64,000 nucleotides of DNA from Streptococcus sp. VT 162 (GTDB lineage: Bacteria > Bacillota > Bacilli > Lactobacillales > Streptococcaceae), in assembly GCA_000688775.2 (NCBI GenBank), contig CP007628.2, positions 1,178,001-1,242,000 on the forward strand, written 5' to 3'. This document shows positions 1 to 8,980 of the stretch, one piece after another; position 1 is the first letter of the stretch; each line of letters opens with the position of its first letter. The position numbers and the translations under genes are program-made. The notes beneath the pieces were generated by a model. It was not told where the DNA came from. It saw only the letters and a list, made by a program, of their open reading frames with translations, and did no database searches.

Positions 1-46
1 AAGTATAGCATATCTTCTTTTTTCTTACAAGTAAAATCAATTAAAA

Positions 47-733
47 TTAAGCTTTTTCTTTCCCTTTTTTTCTCCAAGAAGCAAAAAGCATACTGAAGTA
101 AAAGATACTCATCATAAGAGGAACACCTAGAATCGTCTTTTCATGATAAAAAACCGTCAAATAGGCTGAAAAAACAACTCCCAGAACAAAGCTGGTCAGT
201 AGACTAACGAAAATCAAGCCTTCTCGTAGAAAAGGCGTATGCTTGGTCCGGAAATAATCCCCAAAAGCCAACATGGTTCGTTTAATATTCCCTGTCATAA
301 AGGCATTATTATAGGCAATCCCCGACACTTCTCCAAAGGCTGTTGTCACCAAGCCCATACAGAAGGCCAACGGTGGAACGAGGTAGATATTGTCAACTGA
401 CAAGGGAACAAAGCCAATGATTATGGATAAGACTGCAAGTGGAATCAAGGACAAAATCGGCTTTTTAACAATTCGTAGTTTTTCCTTATACAATGTCAGA
501 AAAAAGACACCCATCATAAAGAAAAGCAAGGTCATTACTTTAGCACTGGCATCCGATACATTTTGTTGAATGAGTCCTACAGAAAGAAAAACGACATTCC
601 CAGTCTGTCCAGCGACAAGGGTGTTCCCTCGCACGATAAAGGTATAAGCATCGACATACCCTGCGCAAAAAGTCAAAAAAAGCGCTAGTCTCTTAGACTG
701 ACGTGATATTTTTCTTATTGGTAATAATCTCAT
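47..733 (-). CDS. DUF1275 (YoaK-type) membrane protein
   Basis: 228-residue integral membrane protein with about six hydrophobic helices. The N-terminal segment around FCAGYVDAYTF followed by GQTGNVVFL and, later, AFMTGNIKR are typical of the DUF1275/YoaK family, a family without an established biochemical role. It reads away from the divergent oxidoreductase gene, so the two share the 734-888 intergenic region. It looks intact and is of normal family length. Family assignment comes from recognised motifs; the function is unknown. Confidence 0.8.
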   Translation of the reverse strand: MRLLPIRKISRQSKRLALFLTFCAGYVDAYTFIVRGNTLVAGQTGNVVFLSVGLIQQNVSDASAKVMTLLFFMMGVFFLTLYKEKLRIVKKPILSLIPLAVLSIIIGFVPLSVDNIYLVPPLAFCMGLVTTAFGEVSGIAYNNAFMTGNIKRTMLAFGDYFRTKHTPFLREGLIFVSLLTSFVLGVVFSAYLTVFYHEKTILGVPLMMSIFYFSMLFASWRKKGKEKA

Positions 734-824
734 TTCCTTCCCCTTCTCATTTCATCTACTTATCTAAATATTGTACCACTTTCTCCAAGAAATGCGTAGT
801 CCATTTGAAATTTTTTACCATCTG

Positions 825-854
825 TTGGATAGTCCTTCTTTTCTATGATATAAT
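825..854 (+). promoter_or_regulatory. Probable sigma-A promoter of the oxidoreductase gene
   Basis: TTGGAT at 825-830, an 18-base spacer, then TATAAT at 849-854. The coding start at 889 lies about 35 bases further on, behind a ribosome site (AAAAGGAG). Confidence 0.5.
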
Positions 855-888
855 GAAGGAAGGATTTGAAGTCGGAAAAGGAGTATCT

Positions 889-1866
889 ATGCTTAAACTA
901 GGTGTCATCGGAACAAGCGCTATCAGCCATCATTTCATAGAGACAGCCCATGCCAGTGGCCAATACCAGTTGGTTGCTGTCTACTCTAGAAAACGAGAAA
1001 CTGCCGCAACCTTTGCTTCTCGCTATGAAAATATCCAACTCTTTGATCAATTAGAAGACTTCTTTAAGTCTTCCTTTGATGTAGTCTATATCGCCAGTCC
1101 AAACTCCTTGCATTTTGTTCAAGCCAGGGCTGCCTTGTCTGCTGGTAAGCACGTCATTCTTGAAAAGCCAGCTGTCACTCAGCCACAAGAATGGCTGAAT
1201 TTGAGACAGACAGCTAAGAAAAATCACTGTTTTATATTTGAGGCAGCTCGTAATTACCACGAGAAAGCTTTTACCACTATCAAAAACTTTTTAGCAGACA
1301 AGCAAGTGTTGGGAGCTGATTTCAATTATGCTAAGTATTCATCCAAGATGCCGAACTTGTTAGATGGGCAGACGCCAAATGTCTTTTCAGATTGTTTTGC
1401 TGGTGGAGCCCTTATGGACTTGGGGATTTATCCTCTCTATGCTGCCGTTCGCCTCTTTGGAAAGGCTCAAGACGCGATTTATCAAGCTCAACAGCTTGAC
1501 AATAGCATTGACCTAAATGGAGACGGTATCCTCTTCTACCCTGACTTTCAAGTTCATATCAAAGCTGGGAAAAACATCACTTCCAATCTTCCTTGTGAGA
1601 TTTACACAGCAGATGGAACCTTGACCCTTAACACGATTGAACATGTCCGCTCAGCTATTTTTAGCGACCACCAAGGAAATCAAGTTCAACTCCCTATCCA
1701 ACAGGCTACTCATACGATGACTGAGGAAGTTGCTGCGTTTGCTCATATGATCCAGCAACCAGACCAGACGATCTACCAGACTTGGCTGGATGATGCAAGC
1801 TCTATTCATGAGCTACTATATACTATGCGCCAGACTGCTGGCATTAGATTTGAGGCAGAAAAATGA
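889..1866 (+). CDS. Gfo/Idh/MocA-family oxidoreductase
   Basis: NAD(P)-dependent oxidoreductase of about 325 residues. The start at 889 is preferred over an upstream in-frame ATG because AAAAGGAG precedes it and the protein then begins MLKLGVIGTSAISHHF, the Rossmann nucleotide-binding strand-turn-helix. VYIASPNSLH and GKHVILEKPA are the usual family motifs; the Lys of EKPA is the conserved active-site residue. The C-terminal half has the GFO_IDH_MocA beta-sheet substrate domain. The substrate cannot be told from sequence. The gene overlaps the helicase gene by 4 bases (ATGA), so the two are probably translationally coupled. Confidence 0.85.
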   Translation: MLKLGVIGTSAISHHFIETAHASGQYQLVAVYSRKRETAATFASRYENIQLFDQLEDFFKSSFDVVYIASPNSLHFVQARAALSAGKHVILEKPAVTQPQEWLNLRQTAKKNHCFIFEAARNYHEKAFTTIKNFLADKQVLGADFNYAKYSSKMPNLLDGQTPNVFSDCFAGGALMDLGIYPLYAAVRLFGKAQDAIYQAQQLDNSIDLNGDGILFYPDFQVHIKAGKNITSNLPCEIYTADGTLTLNTIEHVRSAIFSDHQGNQVQLPIQQATHTMTEEVAAFAHMIQQPDQTIYQTWLDDASSIHELLYTMRQTAGIRFEAEK

Positions 1867-2945
1867 AAACCAAACTACCGACTGAATGGCAGGAATTGAG
1901 TGACCAACTCGGTTTCCAAGAATTTACCCCCATTCAAACTCAACTATTTGAGCCCCTTCTTGCTGGAGAAAACCTCCTAGGAGTGAGCCCAACAGGAACT
2001 GGTAAGACCCTAGCTTACCTCCTACCAAGCCTTCTCAGACTACAAAAGAAAAAAGCCCAGCAACTCTTGATTCTAGCACCAAATACGGAACTTGCTGGAC
2101 AGATTTTTGATGTATGTAAAACGTGGTCAGAGGCTATCGGCTTAACTGCTCAGCTCTTCTTATCAGGTTCGAGTCAGAAACGCCAGATTGAACGACTCAA
2201 AAAAGGACCAGAAATTCTAATCGGTACTCCTGGCCGTATCTTTGAGTTGATTAAATTGAAAAAAATCAAGATGATGAATGTGGAAACCATCATCCTGGAT
2301 GAATTTGACCAATTGCTAGATGATTCTCAGATTCACTTTGTCGAGAAAATCACTCACTACGCACCTCGTGACCACCAACTCATCTACATGAGTGCGACGA
2401 CCAAGTTTGACCAAGAAAAGATTGCGCCCAACACACATACCATTGATCTCTCTGATCAAAAACTAGACAACATTCAACATTTCTATATGCAGGTAGACCA
2501 ACGTCACCGCGTTGATATGCTGCGAAAACTAGCTCATGTTGAGGATTTCCGTGGTCTGGTCTTCTTTAACAGCTTATCAGACCTTGGAAGTGCTGAGGAA
2601 AAATTACAGTATCGAGATGTCTTGGCCGTTTCCCTCGCTAGTGATGTCAATGTTAAGTTTAGAAAAGTTATCTTAGAAAAGTTTAAGGACAAGCAGCTAA
2701 CCCTGCTCCTTGCAACTGACCTTCTGGCTCGTGGAATTGACATTGATAGCCTAGAATGCGTCGTAAATTTTGATGTTCCTAGAGATATGGAAACCTATAC
2801 CCACCGTGCTGGCCGTACAGGTCGCATGGGAAAAGAAGGCTATGTTGTTACTCTCGTAACCCATCCTGAAGAACTTAAAAAACTCAAGAAATTCGCAAGT
2901 GTGCGTGAAATTGTCCTGAAAAATCAAGAACTCTATATTAAATAA
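1863..2945 (+). CDS. DEAD-box-type RNA helicase with DEFD motif II
   Basis: Superfamily 2 RNA helicase, 360 residues, both RecA lobes present. The Q-motif region FTPIQTQ is at about 22-28, Walker A SPTGTGKT at 42-49, motif II DEFD at 146-149, SAT at 177-179 and motif VI HRAGRTGRMG near 317-326. Motif II is DEFD instead of DEAD. No C-terminal RNA-binding extension is seen, so it is a minimal helicase. ATG overlaps the stop of the upstream oxidoreductase gene. A role in RNA unwinding or ribosome or mRNA metabolism follows from the family; the specific target is unknown. Confidence 0.9.
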   Translation: MKTKLPTEWQELSDQLGFQEFTPIQTQLFEPLLAGENLLGVSPTGTGKTLAYLLPSLLRLQKKKAQQLLILAPNTELAGQIFDVCKTWSEAIGLTAQLFLSGSSQKRQIERLKKGPEILIGTPGRIFELIKLKKIKMMNVETIILDEFDQLLDDSQIHFVEKITHYAPRDHQLIYMSATTKFDQEKIAPNTHTIDLSDQKLDNIQHFYMQVDQRHRVDMLRKLAHVEDFRGLVFFNSLSDLGSAEEKLQYRDVLAVSLASDVNVKFRKVILEKFKDKQLTLLLATDLLARGIDIDSLECVVNFDVPRDMETYTHRAGRTGRMGKEGYVVTLVTHPEELKKLKKFASVREIVLKNQELYIK

Positions 2946-2971
2946 GGTTGGCATTCGCCAACCTTTTTCTT
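2944..2971. terminator. Bidirectional terminator between converging genes
   Basis: AAGGTTGGC / GCCAACCTT hairpin with a T run on the + side and A's on the other; it separates the helicase gene from the converging DUF1934 gene. Confidence 0.8.
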
Positions 2972-3347
2972 ATCCCCAAGTAATTTCTAATTGATAGCTG
3001 GCAAAGTGGTGTCCCTCTTGGTTTTGCAGTTGATAGGCTAGCTCAATCTTTTGCCCATCCAGTTTGTAGTGACTCGTTTGAATGATAAACTCCTGCATCC
3101 CCATTGGAGTCGGAATATAGGCTAAACTATCACTCTCCTTTAGAAATTTCATAATGGTCTTCGGATTGGAAAAACGGGTCATCACCAGTTCTTCTTCATG
3201 AAACTTGAGAACCACTTTTTCTTTTTCCTCATTATAAAAAAGCAGATAGCTATAATCCCCTTTTTCATGCACTTCAACGTCATAAAGCTGGTCAATCACT
3301 TCCAACTGCTCATCAAACTGAATCGTATTTCGCATCCGAATCTTCAC
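2970..3347 (-). CDS. DUF1934 family protein
   Basis: 125-residue soluble protein matching the DUF1934 family (small beta-barrel, lipocalin-like) in length and pattern: an N-terminal charged strand (MKIRMRNTIQF) and a C-terminus ending in a beta strand (YQLEITWG). No catalytic motif is visible. It lies divergent to the HD-domain phosphohydrolase. Family assignment is by pattern recognition; the function is unknown. Confidence 0.7.
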   Translation of the reverse strand: MKIRMRNTIQFDEQLEVIDQLYDVEVHEKGDYSYLLFYNEEKEKVVLKFHEEELVMTRFSNPKTIMKFLKESDSLAYIPTPMGMQEFIIQTSHYKLDGQKIELAYQLQNQEGHHFASYQLEITWG

Positions 3348-3402
3348 ATCAGGTCCTCTTTCTTCTCTCTTGTCCTACTATTTTACCAAAAAGAGCAGGA
3401 TT

Positions 3403-3412
3403 TTGCTATAAT
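3403..3412 (+). promoter_or_regulatory. Extended -10 promoter giving a near-leaderless mRNA
   Basis: TTTGCTATAAT ends at 3412 and contains the extended -10 TGnTATAAT. The ATG of the HD gene begins at 3419, only 6 bases after the -10 box, where transcription itself should begin. No Shine-Dalgarno sequence fits in between. Confidence 0.55.
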
Positions 3413-3418
3413 GGTCAT

Positions 3419-4723
3419 ATGAACGAAAAAGTATTCCGTGACCCAGTTCACAACTATATCCATGTCAATAATCAAGTCATCTATGACTTGATCAATACAA
3501 AAGAATTTCAACGTCTGCGTCGTATCAAACAGCTAGGAACTTCCAGCTATACCTTTCATGGTGGGGAGCACAGTCGCTTTTCCCACTGTTTGGGGGTCTA
3601 TGAGATTGCACGACGTATCACAGAGATTTTTGAAGAAAAATATCCTGAAGAATGGGATCCTGCTGAGTCTCTCTTGACCATGACCGCTGCGCTCCTTCAT
3701 GACCTTGGGCATGGTGCCTACTCCCATACTTTTGAACATCTCTTTGATACAGATCATGAAGCTATTACCCAGGAAATCATCCAAAGTCCTGAGACAGAGA
3801 TTCACCAAGTCCTGCTACAAGTAGCACCAGATTTCCCAGAAAAGGTAGCCAGTGTCATCGACCATACCTATCCTAACAAGCAGGTGGTGCAACTCATTTC
3901 CAGTCAGATTGATGCGGACCGTATGGACTATCTCTTGCGCGACTCCTATTTTACAGGAGCATCTTATGGGGAATTTGACCTGACTCGCATTCTCCGAGTC
4001 ATCCGTCCTGTCGAAAATGGGATCGCCTTTCAGCGCAATGGCATGCACGCCATCGAAGACTATGTTCTCAGTCGCTACCAGATGTATATGCAGGTTTATT
4101 TCCACCCAGCAACACGGGCCATGGAAGTTCTACTACAAAATCTCCTCAAACGCGCCAAGGAACTCTATTCTGAGGATAAGGATTTCTTTGCACGAACTTC
4201 TCCTCATTTGCTACCTTTTTTTGAAAAGAAAGTTACTCTATCTGACTATCTGGCACTTGATGACGGCGTGATGAATACCTACTTCCAACTCTGGATGACC
4301 AGTCCTGACAAGATACTAGCCGACTTGTCGCAACGTTTTGTCAACCGCAAGGTCTTTAAATCCATTACTTTTTCAGAAAAAGACCAAGACCAACTCGCAA
4401 CCATGAGACAACTGGTTGAAGAAATCGGTTTTGATCCAGACTACTATACAGCCATTCATAAGAACTTTGACCTCCCTTATGATATCTATCGTCCCGAATC
4501 TGAAAATCCACGGACTCAGATTGAGATTCTACAAAAAAATGGAGAACTGGCAGAACTCTCTAGCCTGTCCCCTATCGTCCAATCCCTTGCTGGCAGCCGC
4601 CATGGGGACAATCGTTTCTATTTTCCTAAAGAAATGTTGGACCAAAACAGTATCTTCGCAAGCATTACCCAGCAATTTTTACACTTGATTGAGAACGATC
4701 ATTTTACCCCAAATAAGAACTAG
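3419..4723 (+). CDS. HD-domain phosphohydrolase (YwfO/dGTPase-like)
   Basis: 434-residue HD-superfamily protein. HSRFSHCLGVYEIARR supplies the first His, ALLHDLGHGAYSHTFEHLF the HD pair and downstream His, and the segment around QIDADRMDYLLRDSYF is typical of the dNTP triphosphohydrolase-like YwfO family. It probably cleaves nucleoside triphosphates, but the substrate is not deducible. It is followed 12 bases later by a HAD phosphatase gene, so the two form an operon. The start lies almost on the transcription start (see promoter), suggesting leaderless translation. Confidence 0.85.
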   Translation: MNEKVFRDPVHNYIHVNNQVIYDLINTKEFQRLRRIKQLGTSSYTFHGGEHSRFSHCLGVYEIARRITEIFEEKYPEEWDPAESLLTMTAALLHDLGHGAYSHTFEHLFDTDHEAITQEIIQSPETEIHQVLLQVAPDFPEKVASVIDHTYPNKQVVQLISSQIDADRMDYLLRDSYFTGASYGEFDLTRILRVIRPVENGIAFQRNGMHAIEDYVLSRYQMYMQVYFHPATRAMEVLLQNLLKRAKELYSEDKDFFARTSPHLLPFFEKKVTLSDYLALDDGVMNTYFQLWMTSPDKILADLSQRFVNRKVFKSITFSEKDQDQLATMRQLVEEIGFDPDYYTAIHKNFDLPYDIYRPESENPRTQIEILQKNGELAELSSLSPIVQSLAGSRHGDNRFYFPKEMLDQNSIFASITQQFLHLIENDHFTPNKN

Positions 4724-4735
4724 AAAAGGAAATAT

Positions 4736-5551
4736 ATGAGTATTAAACTAATCGCCGTCGATATCGACGGTACCCTAGTCAACAGTCAAAAGGAAATCAC
4801 TCCGGAAGTCTTTTCCGCCATCCAAGATGCCAAACAAGCTGGTGTCAAAGTCGTGATTGCAACGGGTCGTCCCATCGCAGGTGTTGCCAAACTTCTGGAT
4901 GACTTGCAGTTGAGAGACGAGGGTGACTATGTGGTAACCTTCAACGGCGCCCTTGTCCAAGAGACTGCTACTGGTCATGAGATTATCAGCGAATCCTTGA
5001 CCTATGAGGACTATCTGGATATGGAATTTCTCAGTCGCAAACTTGGTGTCCACATGCACGCCATTACCAAGGACGGTATCTACACGGCCAATCGCAATAT
5101 TGGAAAATACACGGTGCACGAATCAACCCTCGTCAGCATGCCTATCTTCTACCGCACCCCTGAAGAAATGGCTGGCAAGGAAATCGTCAAGTGTATGTTT
5201 ATCGATGAACCTGAAATACTCGATGCGGCTATTGAAAAAATCCCAGCAGAATTTTACGAACTATACTCCATCAACAAATCTGCTCCCTTCTACCTCGAAC
5301 TCCTTAAAAAGAATGTAGACAAGGGTTCAGCTATTACTCACCTAGCTGAAAAACTCGGATTGACCAAAGATGAAACCATGGCGATCGGGGACGAAGAAAA
5401 TGACCGTGCCATGCTCGAAGTCGTTGGTAATCCCGTTGTTATGGAAAATGGAAATCCAGAACTCAAAAAAATCGCCAAATACATTACCAAAACAAATGAT
5501 GAATCTGGCGTTGCCCATGCTATTCGTACCTGGGTATTGTACAATTCTTAA
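4736..5551 (+). CDS. Cof-type HAD-IIB sugar/nucleotide phosphatase
   Basis: 271-residue HAD hydrolase. Motif I DIDGTLVNSQKEIT contains the nucleophile and acid/base Asp; motif II is VIATGRP; motif III is the Lys in the VDKGSAITHL region; motif IV is AIGDEENDRAML. The long cap domain between motifs II and III marks the Cof/YidA subgroup of sugar-phosphate or FMN phosphatases. An AAAGGA ribosome site precedes ATG. It is co-transcribed with the HD gene. The natural substrate is unknown. Confidence 0.88.
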   Translation: MSIKLIAVDIDGTLVNSQKEITPEVFSAIQDAKQAGVKVVIATGRPIAGVAKLLDDLQLRDEGDYVVTFNGALVQETATGHEIISESLTYEDYLDMEFLSRKLGVHMHAITKDGIYTANRNIGKYTVHESTLVSMPIFYRTPEEMAGKEIVKCMFIDEPEILDAAIEKIPAEFYELYSINKSAPFYLELLKKNVDKGSAITHLAEKLGLTKDETMAIGDEENDRAMLEVVGNPVVMENGNPELKKIAKYITKTNDESGVAHAIRTWVLYNS

Positions 5552-5567
5552 GGATAGAAAATAAACA

Positions 5568-5617
5568 ACACCCCAAAAGGTAGAGATGACACTCTAACTT
5601 CTGGGGTGTTCTTTTTG
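5568..5617 (+). terminator. Terminator at the end of the HAD gene
   Basis: AACACCCC pairs with GGGGTGTT, followed by CTTTTTG. It marks the left boundary of the accessory toxin/immunity region. Confidence 0.7.
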
Positions 5618-5643
5618 ATTTTTCGCCAAATCATCTATTCAAA

Positions 5644-6120
5644 TCATCTAAGTAATCCTAGTCTATCTAGTTCTTTTAGGGCAGATTCTCTTGATGGGTA
5701 TGGATTTTTATTGATGAAAATTTTTACTGTTTCGACTTGATGATAAAGATCCATGCTAATCTCTTTTAAATTATCAATAAAGACATCAAGTAGTTCCGGT
5801 TCAATGTTTTCCAAGGGAGAAGGAAGCTCCTTCTTATTTTCAAACTCAAAAGCTTCTTTAGCAGTCACACCTATTGCATAACTAATGTTGTCCCACAAGA
5901 GACCATTCGCTTCATTTTCATCTAACTGCATGTAGATAAATATTCCACTGAAGTCTGTCCCATCATCTAAAAGGCGATAAAGTTCCTCTCCCCTTTTATC
6001 TCTATTCTCCAAAAAACTCCAACATGCATCCAAGGCAGTTCGAATTTGAGAATTGTATCGTGTTTTCATACGGTTTACAATTGCCTCAGCAAAAATCAAC
6101 ATAAAATAACTCGTAAGCAT
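5644..6120 (-). CDS. Imm6-family immunity protein
   Basis: 158-residue acidic helical protein. The sequence around ALDACWSFLENRDKRGEELY, then LLDDGTDFSGIFIY and LWDNISYAIGVTAKEAF, has the order seen in Imm6 polymorphic-toxin immunity proteins. The N-terminal start is uncertain; an internal Met at residue 18 (MKTRYNSQ) is an alternative. The adjacent 6153-6647 protein has the same layout but is strongly diverged. No matching toxin gene lies next to it, so it is an orphan immunity gene. The function (neutralising a sibling's toxin) is inferred from family and context. Confidence 0.6.
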   Translation of the reverse strand: MLTSYFMLIFAEAIVNRMKTRYNSQIRTALDACWSFLENRDKRGEELYRLLDDGTDFSGIFIYMQLDENEANGLLWDNISYAIGVTAKEAFEFENKKELPSPLENIEPELLDVFIDNLKEISMDLYHQVETVKIFINKNPYPSRESALKELDRLGLLR

Positions 6121-6152
6121 ATCCTCTCCTGATCTATACTTGAACGAATAGC

Positions 6153-6647
6153 CTATTCGTTCTCATCAGATAAAAATAGTGGTCCAAAGTAGTTTTTAAC
6201 GAGCTCATCCTTTAAATATCCTTCTATTTCTGGCCCAGATATTTGTGAAATGAGTTCACTGTTTTCAGATAGGATTTGTTTGTAGCTTAAGGCAAGAACA
6301 GCCAGTGTGTCCTCGTCGACACTTTCTATCGTTTGTGGCAGGTAGATTTCTTCCGAAGCAATATATGAATAGTGACAAACTAGGACAAAGAAATTAGCGA
6401 TACAGTTCCATACTAGTGGATTGGTTTTCTTATCCAACACCTGAAATGTCAAGATATCCTGCTCATCCATATTTTCCAATCGATTGTATAAATCATCTGG
6501 ACAAAACCCACTCTCTTTATCAAGCTCCTGTTTTGAAAGTTTTAAGGAGTCAAAGACAAATTCCTTATATTCTTTCTCACTGATAAAATCTACAAGACCG
6601 TATATCAACTCCTGTAGAAAGAGCAACAAATTTTTATTATCTTTCAT
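6153..6647 (-). CDS. Second Imm6-like immunity protein
   Basis: 164 residues. DLYNRLENMDEQDILTFQVL, then LVWNCIANFFVLVCHYSYIA and LPQTIESVDEDTLAVL, correspond block by block to the Imm6-like neighbour at 5644-6120, so the two look like ancient paralogues. A 32-base gap separates them and they are probably co-transcribed. It is orphaned from any toxin. Immunity function is inferred from family resemblance. Confidence 0.6.
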   Translation of the reverse strand: MKDNKNLLLFLQELIYGLVDFISEKEYKEFVFDSLKLSKQELDKESGFCPDDLYNRLENMDEQDILTFQVLDKKTNPLVWNCIANFFVLVCHYSYIASEEIYLPQTIESVDEDTLAVLALSYKQILSENSELISQISGPEIEGYLKDELVKNYFGPLFLSDENE

Positions 6648-6710
6648 TGATTTTCCTTTTATTACTAAAAATTATCTTGGGAATGTATGATTCACTGGAA
6701 AAGGTGACAA

Positions 6711-7040
6711 TCACTCTTCCTCCTCAAACATCAGAGCATCTAATTCTTCTCTTTCAGCCGCAATCTCTTCGAAGGTAGAAATAATATTATTTAAAAATTC
6801 TAAGGTGATAATACCAGTCGAATCTCTCATCGTAACCATAGTCCCAATAGCACTCAACTCATGGATGAGTGCTCTAACCTTTTTCAATTCATCCAAATCT
6901 AACATGTCTACTTCTATTACCGTGTCATGATCTTCTATTCTGGATTGAATTAAAGAGAAAGGCAAGGATGAATAATTTCTTAACAACTTATAGGTTCCTG
7001 ACTTGTCACCTATAGAATCTATACAAATAGCTAGCATCAT
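6711..7040 (-). CDS. Small acidic protein, probable immunity protein
   Basis: 109-residue soluble protein of unrecognised family with an acidic C-terminus (EEIAAEREELDALMFEEEE). The alternation of predicted strands and helices and the location within a row of immunity genes suggest an orphan immunity protein. No signal peptide or membrane segment. The function is unknown. Confidence 0.5.
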   Translation of the reverse strand: MMLAICIDSIGDKSGTYKLLRNYSSLPFSLIQSRIEDHDTVIEVDMLDLDELKKVRALIHELSAIGTMVTMRDSTGIITLEFLNNIISTFEEIAAEREELDALMFEEEE

Positions 7041-7192
7041 TTTTACTCCTTTATACTTGAAAACATCAGTATCCCATGTCTACAAGGAAAAGATATAAGC
7101 TTGAATCTCCTCTATCATGCATCGATTTGTCGTTCTTACTCTTATGGCTTGAAGCCATAAAGATAAAGCAAGCATAATAGCTTGCTTGAAAG

Positions 7193-8146
7193 TTAAGGAA
7201 TTAAAAATTGATTTTCATAATCTTTTGGGAGTTCATAAGATATTTCTCCATTACTATTACCAAATCGACTTTGATTAAAAATTGGAAATAGCTTGGAGTC
7301 GTACACAGTTTTTATAACAAAACGTTCTCTTTCAAAACTAATAGTTGCAGCTACTGAGGGATCCTTAAAAACTGATTGTTCCCCTTGGGAATGCAAGCGA
7401 ACGTTTATAGTAGCTACTTCTTCAGGATATTTCTCAAATCTAACATCAAAACTAATGTCGCTACCTGTCGAAGGAATGTACATTTGATATTCACTTACAC
7501 TGATACTTTGAATCTTTCCTAATTTCTGTTCCAATTCTGGGTCGTTTCTATACAGGTCTGTTTGGATAGCTAGTTTGAAATTTTCCTCATGTTCTTGTAG
7601 CCATCTGTTAAGATTACGAATCATAATTTCTTTTTCAACTTGCCTGGAGGCATCCTTGCTCTTGCGATCAAGTTTATTCATAGTTTCAGTCAATTTATCT
7701 TGCTCTCGCTTCCAATCCCACGAGGGGTCACTTGATACCTCTACTACTGATAAGTACCATCTCCTCATAGTTTCAGGAGATTTATAAGGATTGGGTTTTA
7801 TAAATGTAAAAGGACCTATACCAGCATCAGGAAAGTATAATTCTACTTTCATTGACTGCTTGCGATTATTATTAGCATAGGCTGTAAAGGAAATATGATA
7901 ATTTCCACCTACATCTCCACCATTATCAAAGCCTCCCCTCGCAGAACCTGGTAAAAGCGTCACTGACTTTATATATTGCCCTTGACTGTCTATGTCTGCA
8001 ATAATTTCGCTTTTGATAGAATCCGCATGATCATGAATAAACTTACCAGTGTTCCCAATCGGTATCCTAATTAACAAATATGACAAACCAATAATAATAA
8101 AGGGAACGGAAATTGCAAGGAATATCCACTTGTTCGATTTTAACAT
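7193..8146 (-). CDS. Membrane-anchored protein of unknown function
   Basis: 317 residues with one N-terminal membrane helix (WIFLAISVPFIIIGLSYLLI) and a large exported domain. The central segment (about 130-200) is highly charged and helical. A Gly-rich turn (GSARGGFDNGGDVGGNYH) lies near residue 70. No family recognised. It neighbours the lipoprotein gene at 8238-8918; both are surface proteins inside the immunity array, so they could be immunity proteins acting outside the membrane or remnants of a surface module. This is inference only. Confidence 0.6.
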   Translation of the reverse strand: MLKSNKWIFLAISVPFIIIGLSYLLIRIPIGNTGKFIHDHADSIKSEIIADIDSQGQYIKSVTLLPGSARGGFDNGGDVGGNYHISFTAYANNNRKQSMKVELYFPDAGIGPFTFIKPNPYKSPETMRRWYLSVVEVSSDPSWDWKREQDKLTETMNKLDRKSKDASRQVEKEIMIRNLNRWLQEHEENFKLAIQTDLYRNDPELEQKLGKIQSISVSEYQMYIPSTGSDISFDVRFEKYPEEVATINVRLHSQGEQSVFKDPSVAATISFERERFVIKTVYDSKLFPIFNQSRFGNSNGEISYELPKDYENQFLIP

Positions 8147-8237
8147 AATATCTCCTGATGCTCATTAAAAATCAGTTATAAAACAGCTTTTATAGTGCTT
8201 TACCTTTCAACCCGACGGTTCCTTTTTTCAATTTCAT

Positions 8238-8918
8238 TCATTGATTATCCTCCCGTTGTTTAAATATAGTTAAATCTATTTGAACAGCCTCATCCCTAGA
8301 TTCCATTAGTATTGAAATTCCATAGATTGTTCCACTAGAGTACCTTACTCTGATTCTACAGGTTGTATCCTCTGGCATATCGTACTTATTTTTAAGATAT
8401 TTATAGAGGTCAGAATGATTTTCTGGTTCATAGATAATATCACGAAGCTCTGTTTCTGCACTCTTAAAGGTTTCTTTTATATTCAAGGAAGCGAAATAAT
8501 CTCTTTGTACTACCAAATTAAGAATTTCTTCATCATATAAAGGAGTTACCTCCGACCCATAATTTAACTTCCCATTAGAGTAAGTAACAGGAACTGTTTC
8601 TTTATTATCCCCAATTTTTATTGTATAGTCACCCTTAATGTCAGATTGGCTAGTATCTAAGAATACTTTATAATCCTTTACTACGTTTCCACTCTCTATA
8701 TAAATACTATTTTTGTAAAGCTTTAATCCATTAAACTCCTTCTTGTCTTGCTCTAAAAATTTAAATATAGGTTCAAACGTTTTTTCAAATTCGTACTGTT
8801 CCTTTGTTCTGTTTTTGGGAATGGTCTCACCACCCAAACTACATCCAGTCAGTGTATAAAGAGTCAGGACCATTAACATCACACTAACAACCCAAAATAA
8901 GCGTTTATTTTCCTTCAT
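8238..8918 (-). CDS. Lipoprotein of unknown function
   Basis: 226 residues. It has a signal peptide with a lipobox LTGC (Cys at 26), so it should be a diacylglycerol-anchored surface lipoprotein. The mature part is mixed alpha/beta with no recognised domain. It lies 91 bases upstream of the membrane-anchored protein gene and may be co-transcribed with it. Lipoproteins within polymorphic-toxin arrays sometimes act as immunity factors; that role is not shown here. Confidence 0.65.
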   Translation of the reverse strand: MKENKRLFWVVSVMLMVLTLYTLTGCSLGGETIPKNRTKEQYEFEKTFEPIFKFLEQDKKEFNGLKLYKNSIYIESGNVVKDYKVFLDTSQSDIKGDYTIKIGDNKETVPVTYSNGKLNYGSEVTPLYDEEILNLVVQRDYFASLNIKETFKSAETELRDIIYEPENHSDLYKYLKNKYDMPEDTTCRIRVRYSSGTIYGISILMESRDEAVQIDLTIFKQREDNQ

Positions 8919-8954
8919 CTCTTTCTCCTAAACATTCTATGCCTATTATAACAT

Positions 8955-8976
8955 AAAAAAGAGCGTTTCCGCTCCC
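8955..8976 (-). terminator. Terminator after a DUF6572-like fusion gene
   Basis: GAGCG-TTTC-CGCTC hairpin, with a T run on the minus strand. The same hairpin and flanking bases recur at 13662-13684 after the paralogous gene, so the terminator was duplicated with the gene's 3' end. Confidence 0.65.
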
Positions 8977-8980
8977 TTTG

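Noticed and set aside
703-888. Upstream extension of the oxidoreductase frame
   Set aside because: The promoter and ribosome site lie inside it; the conserved Rossmann start is at 889.
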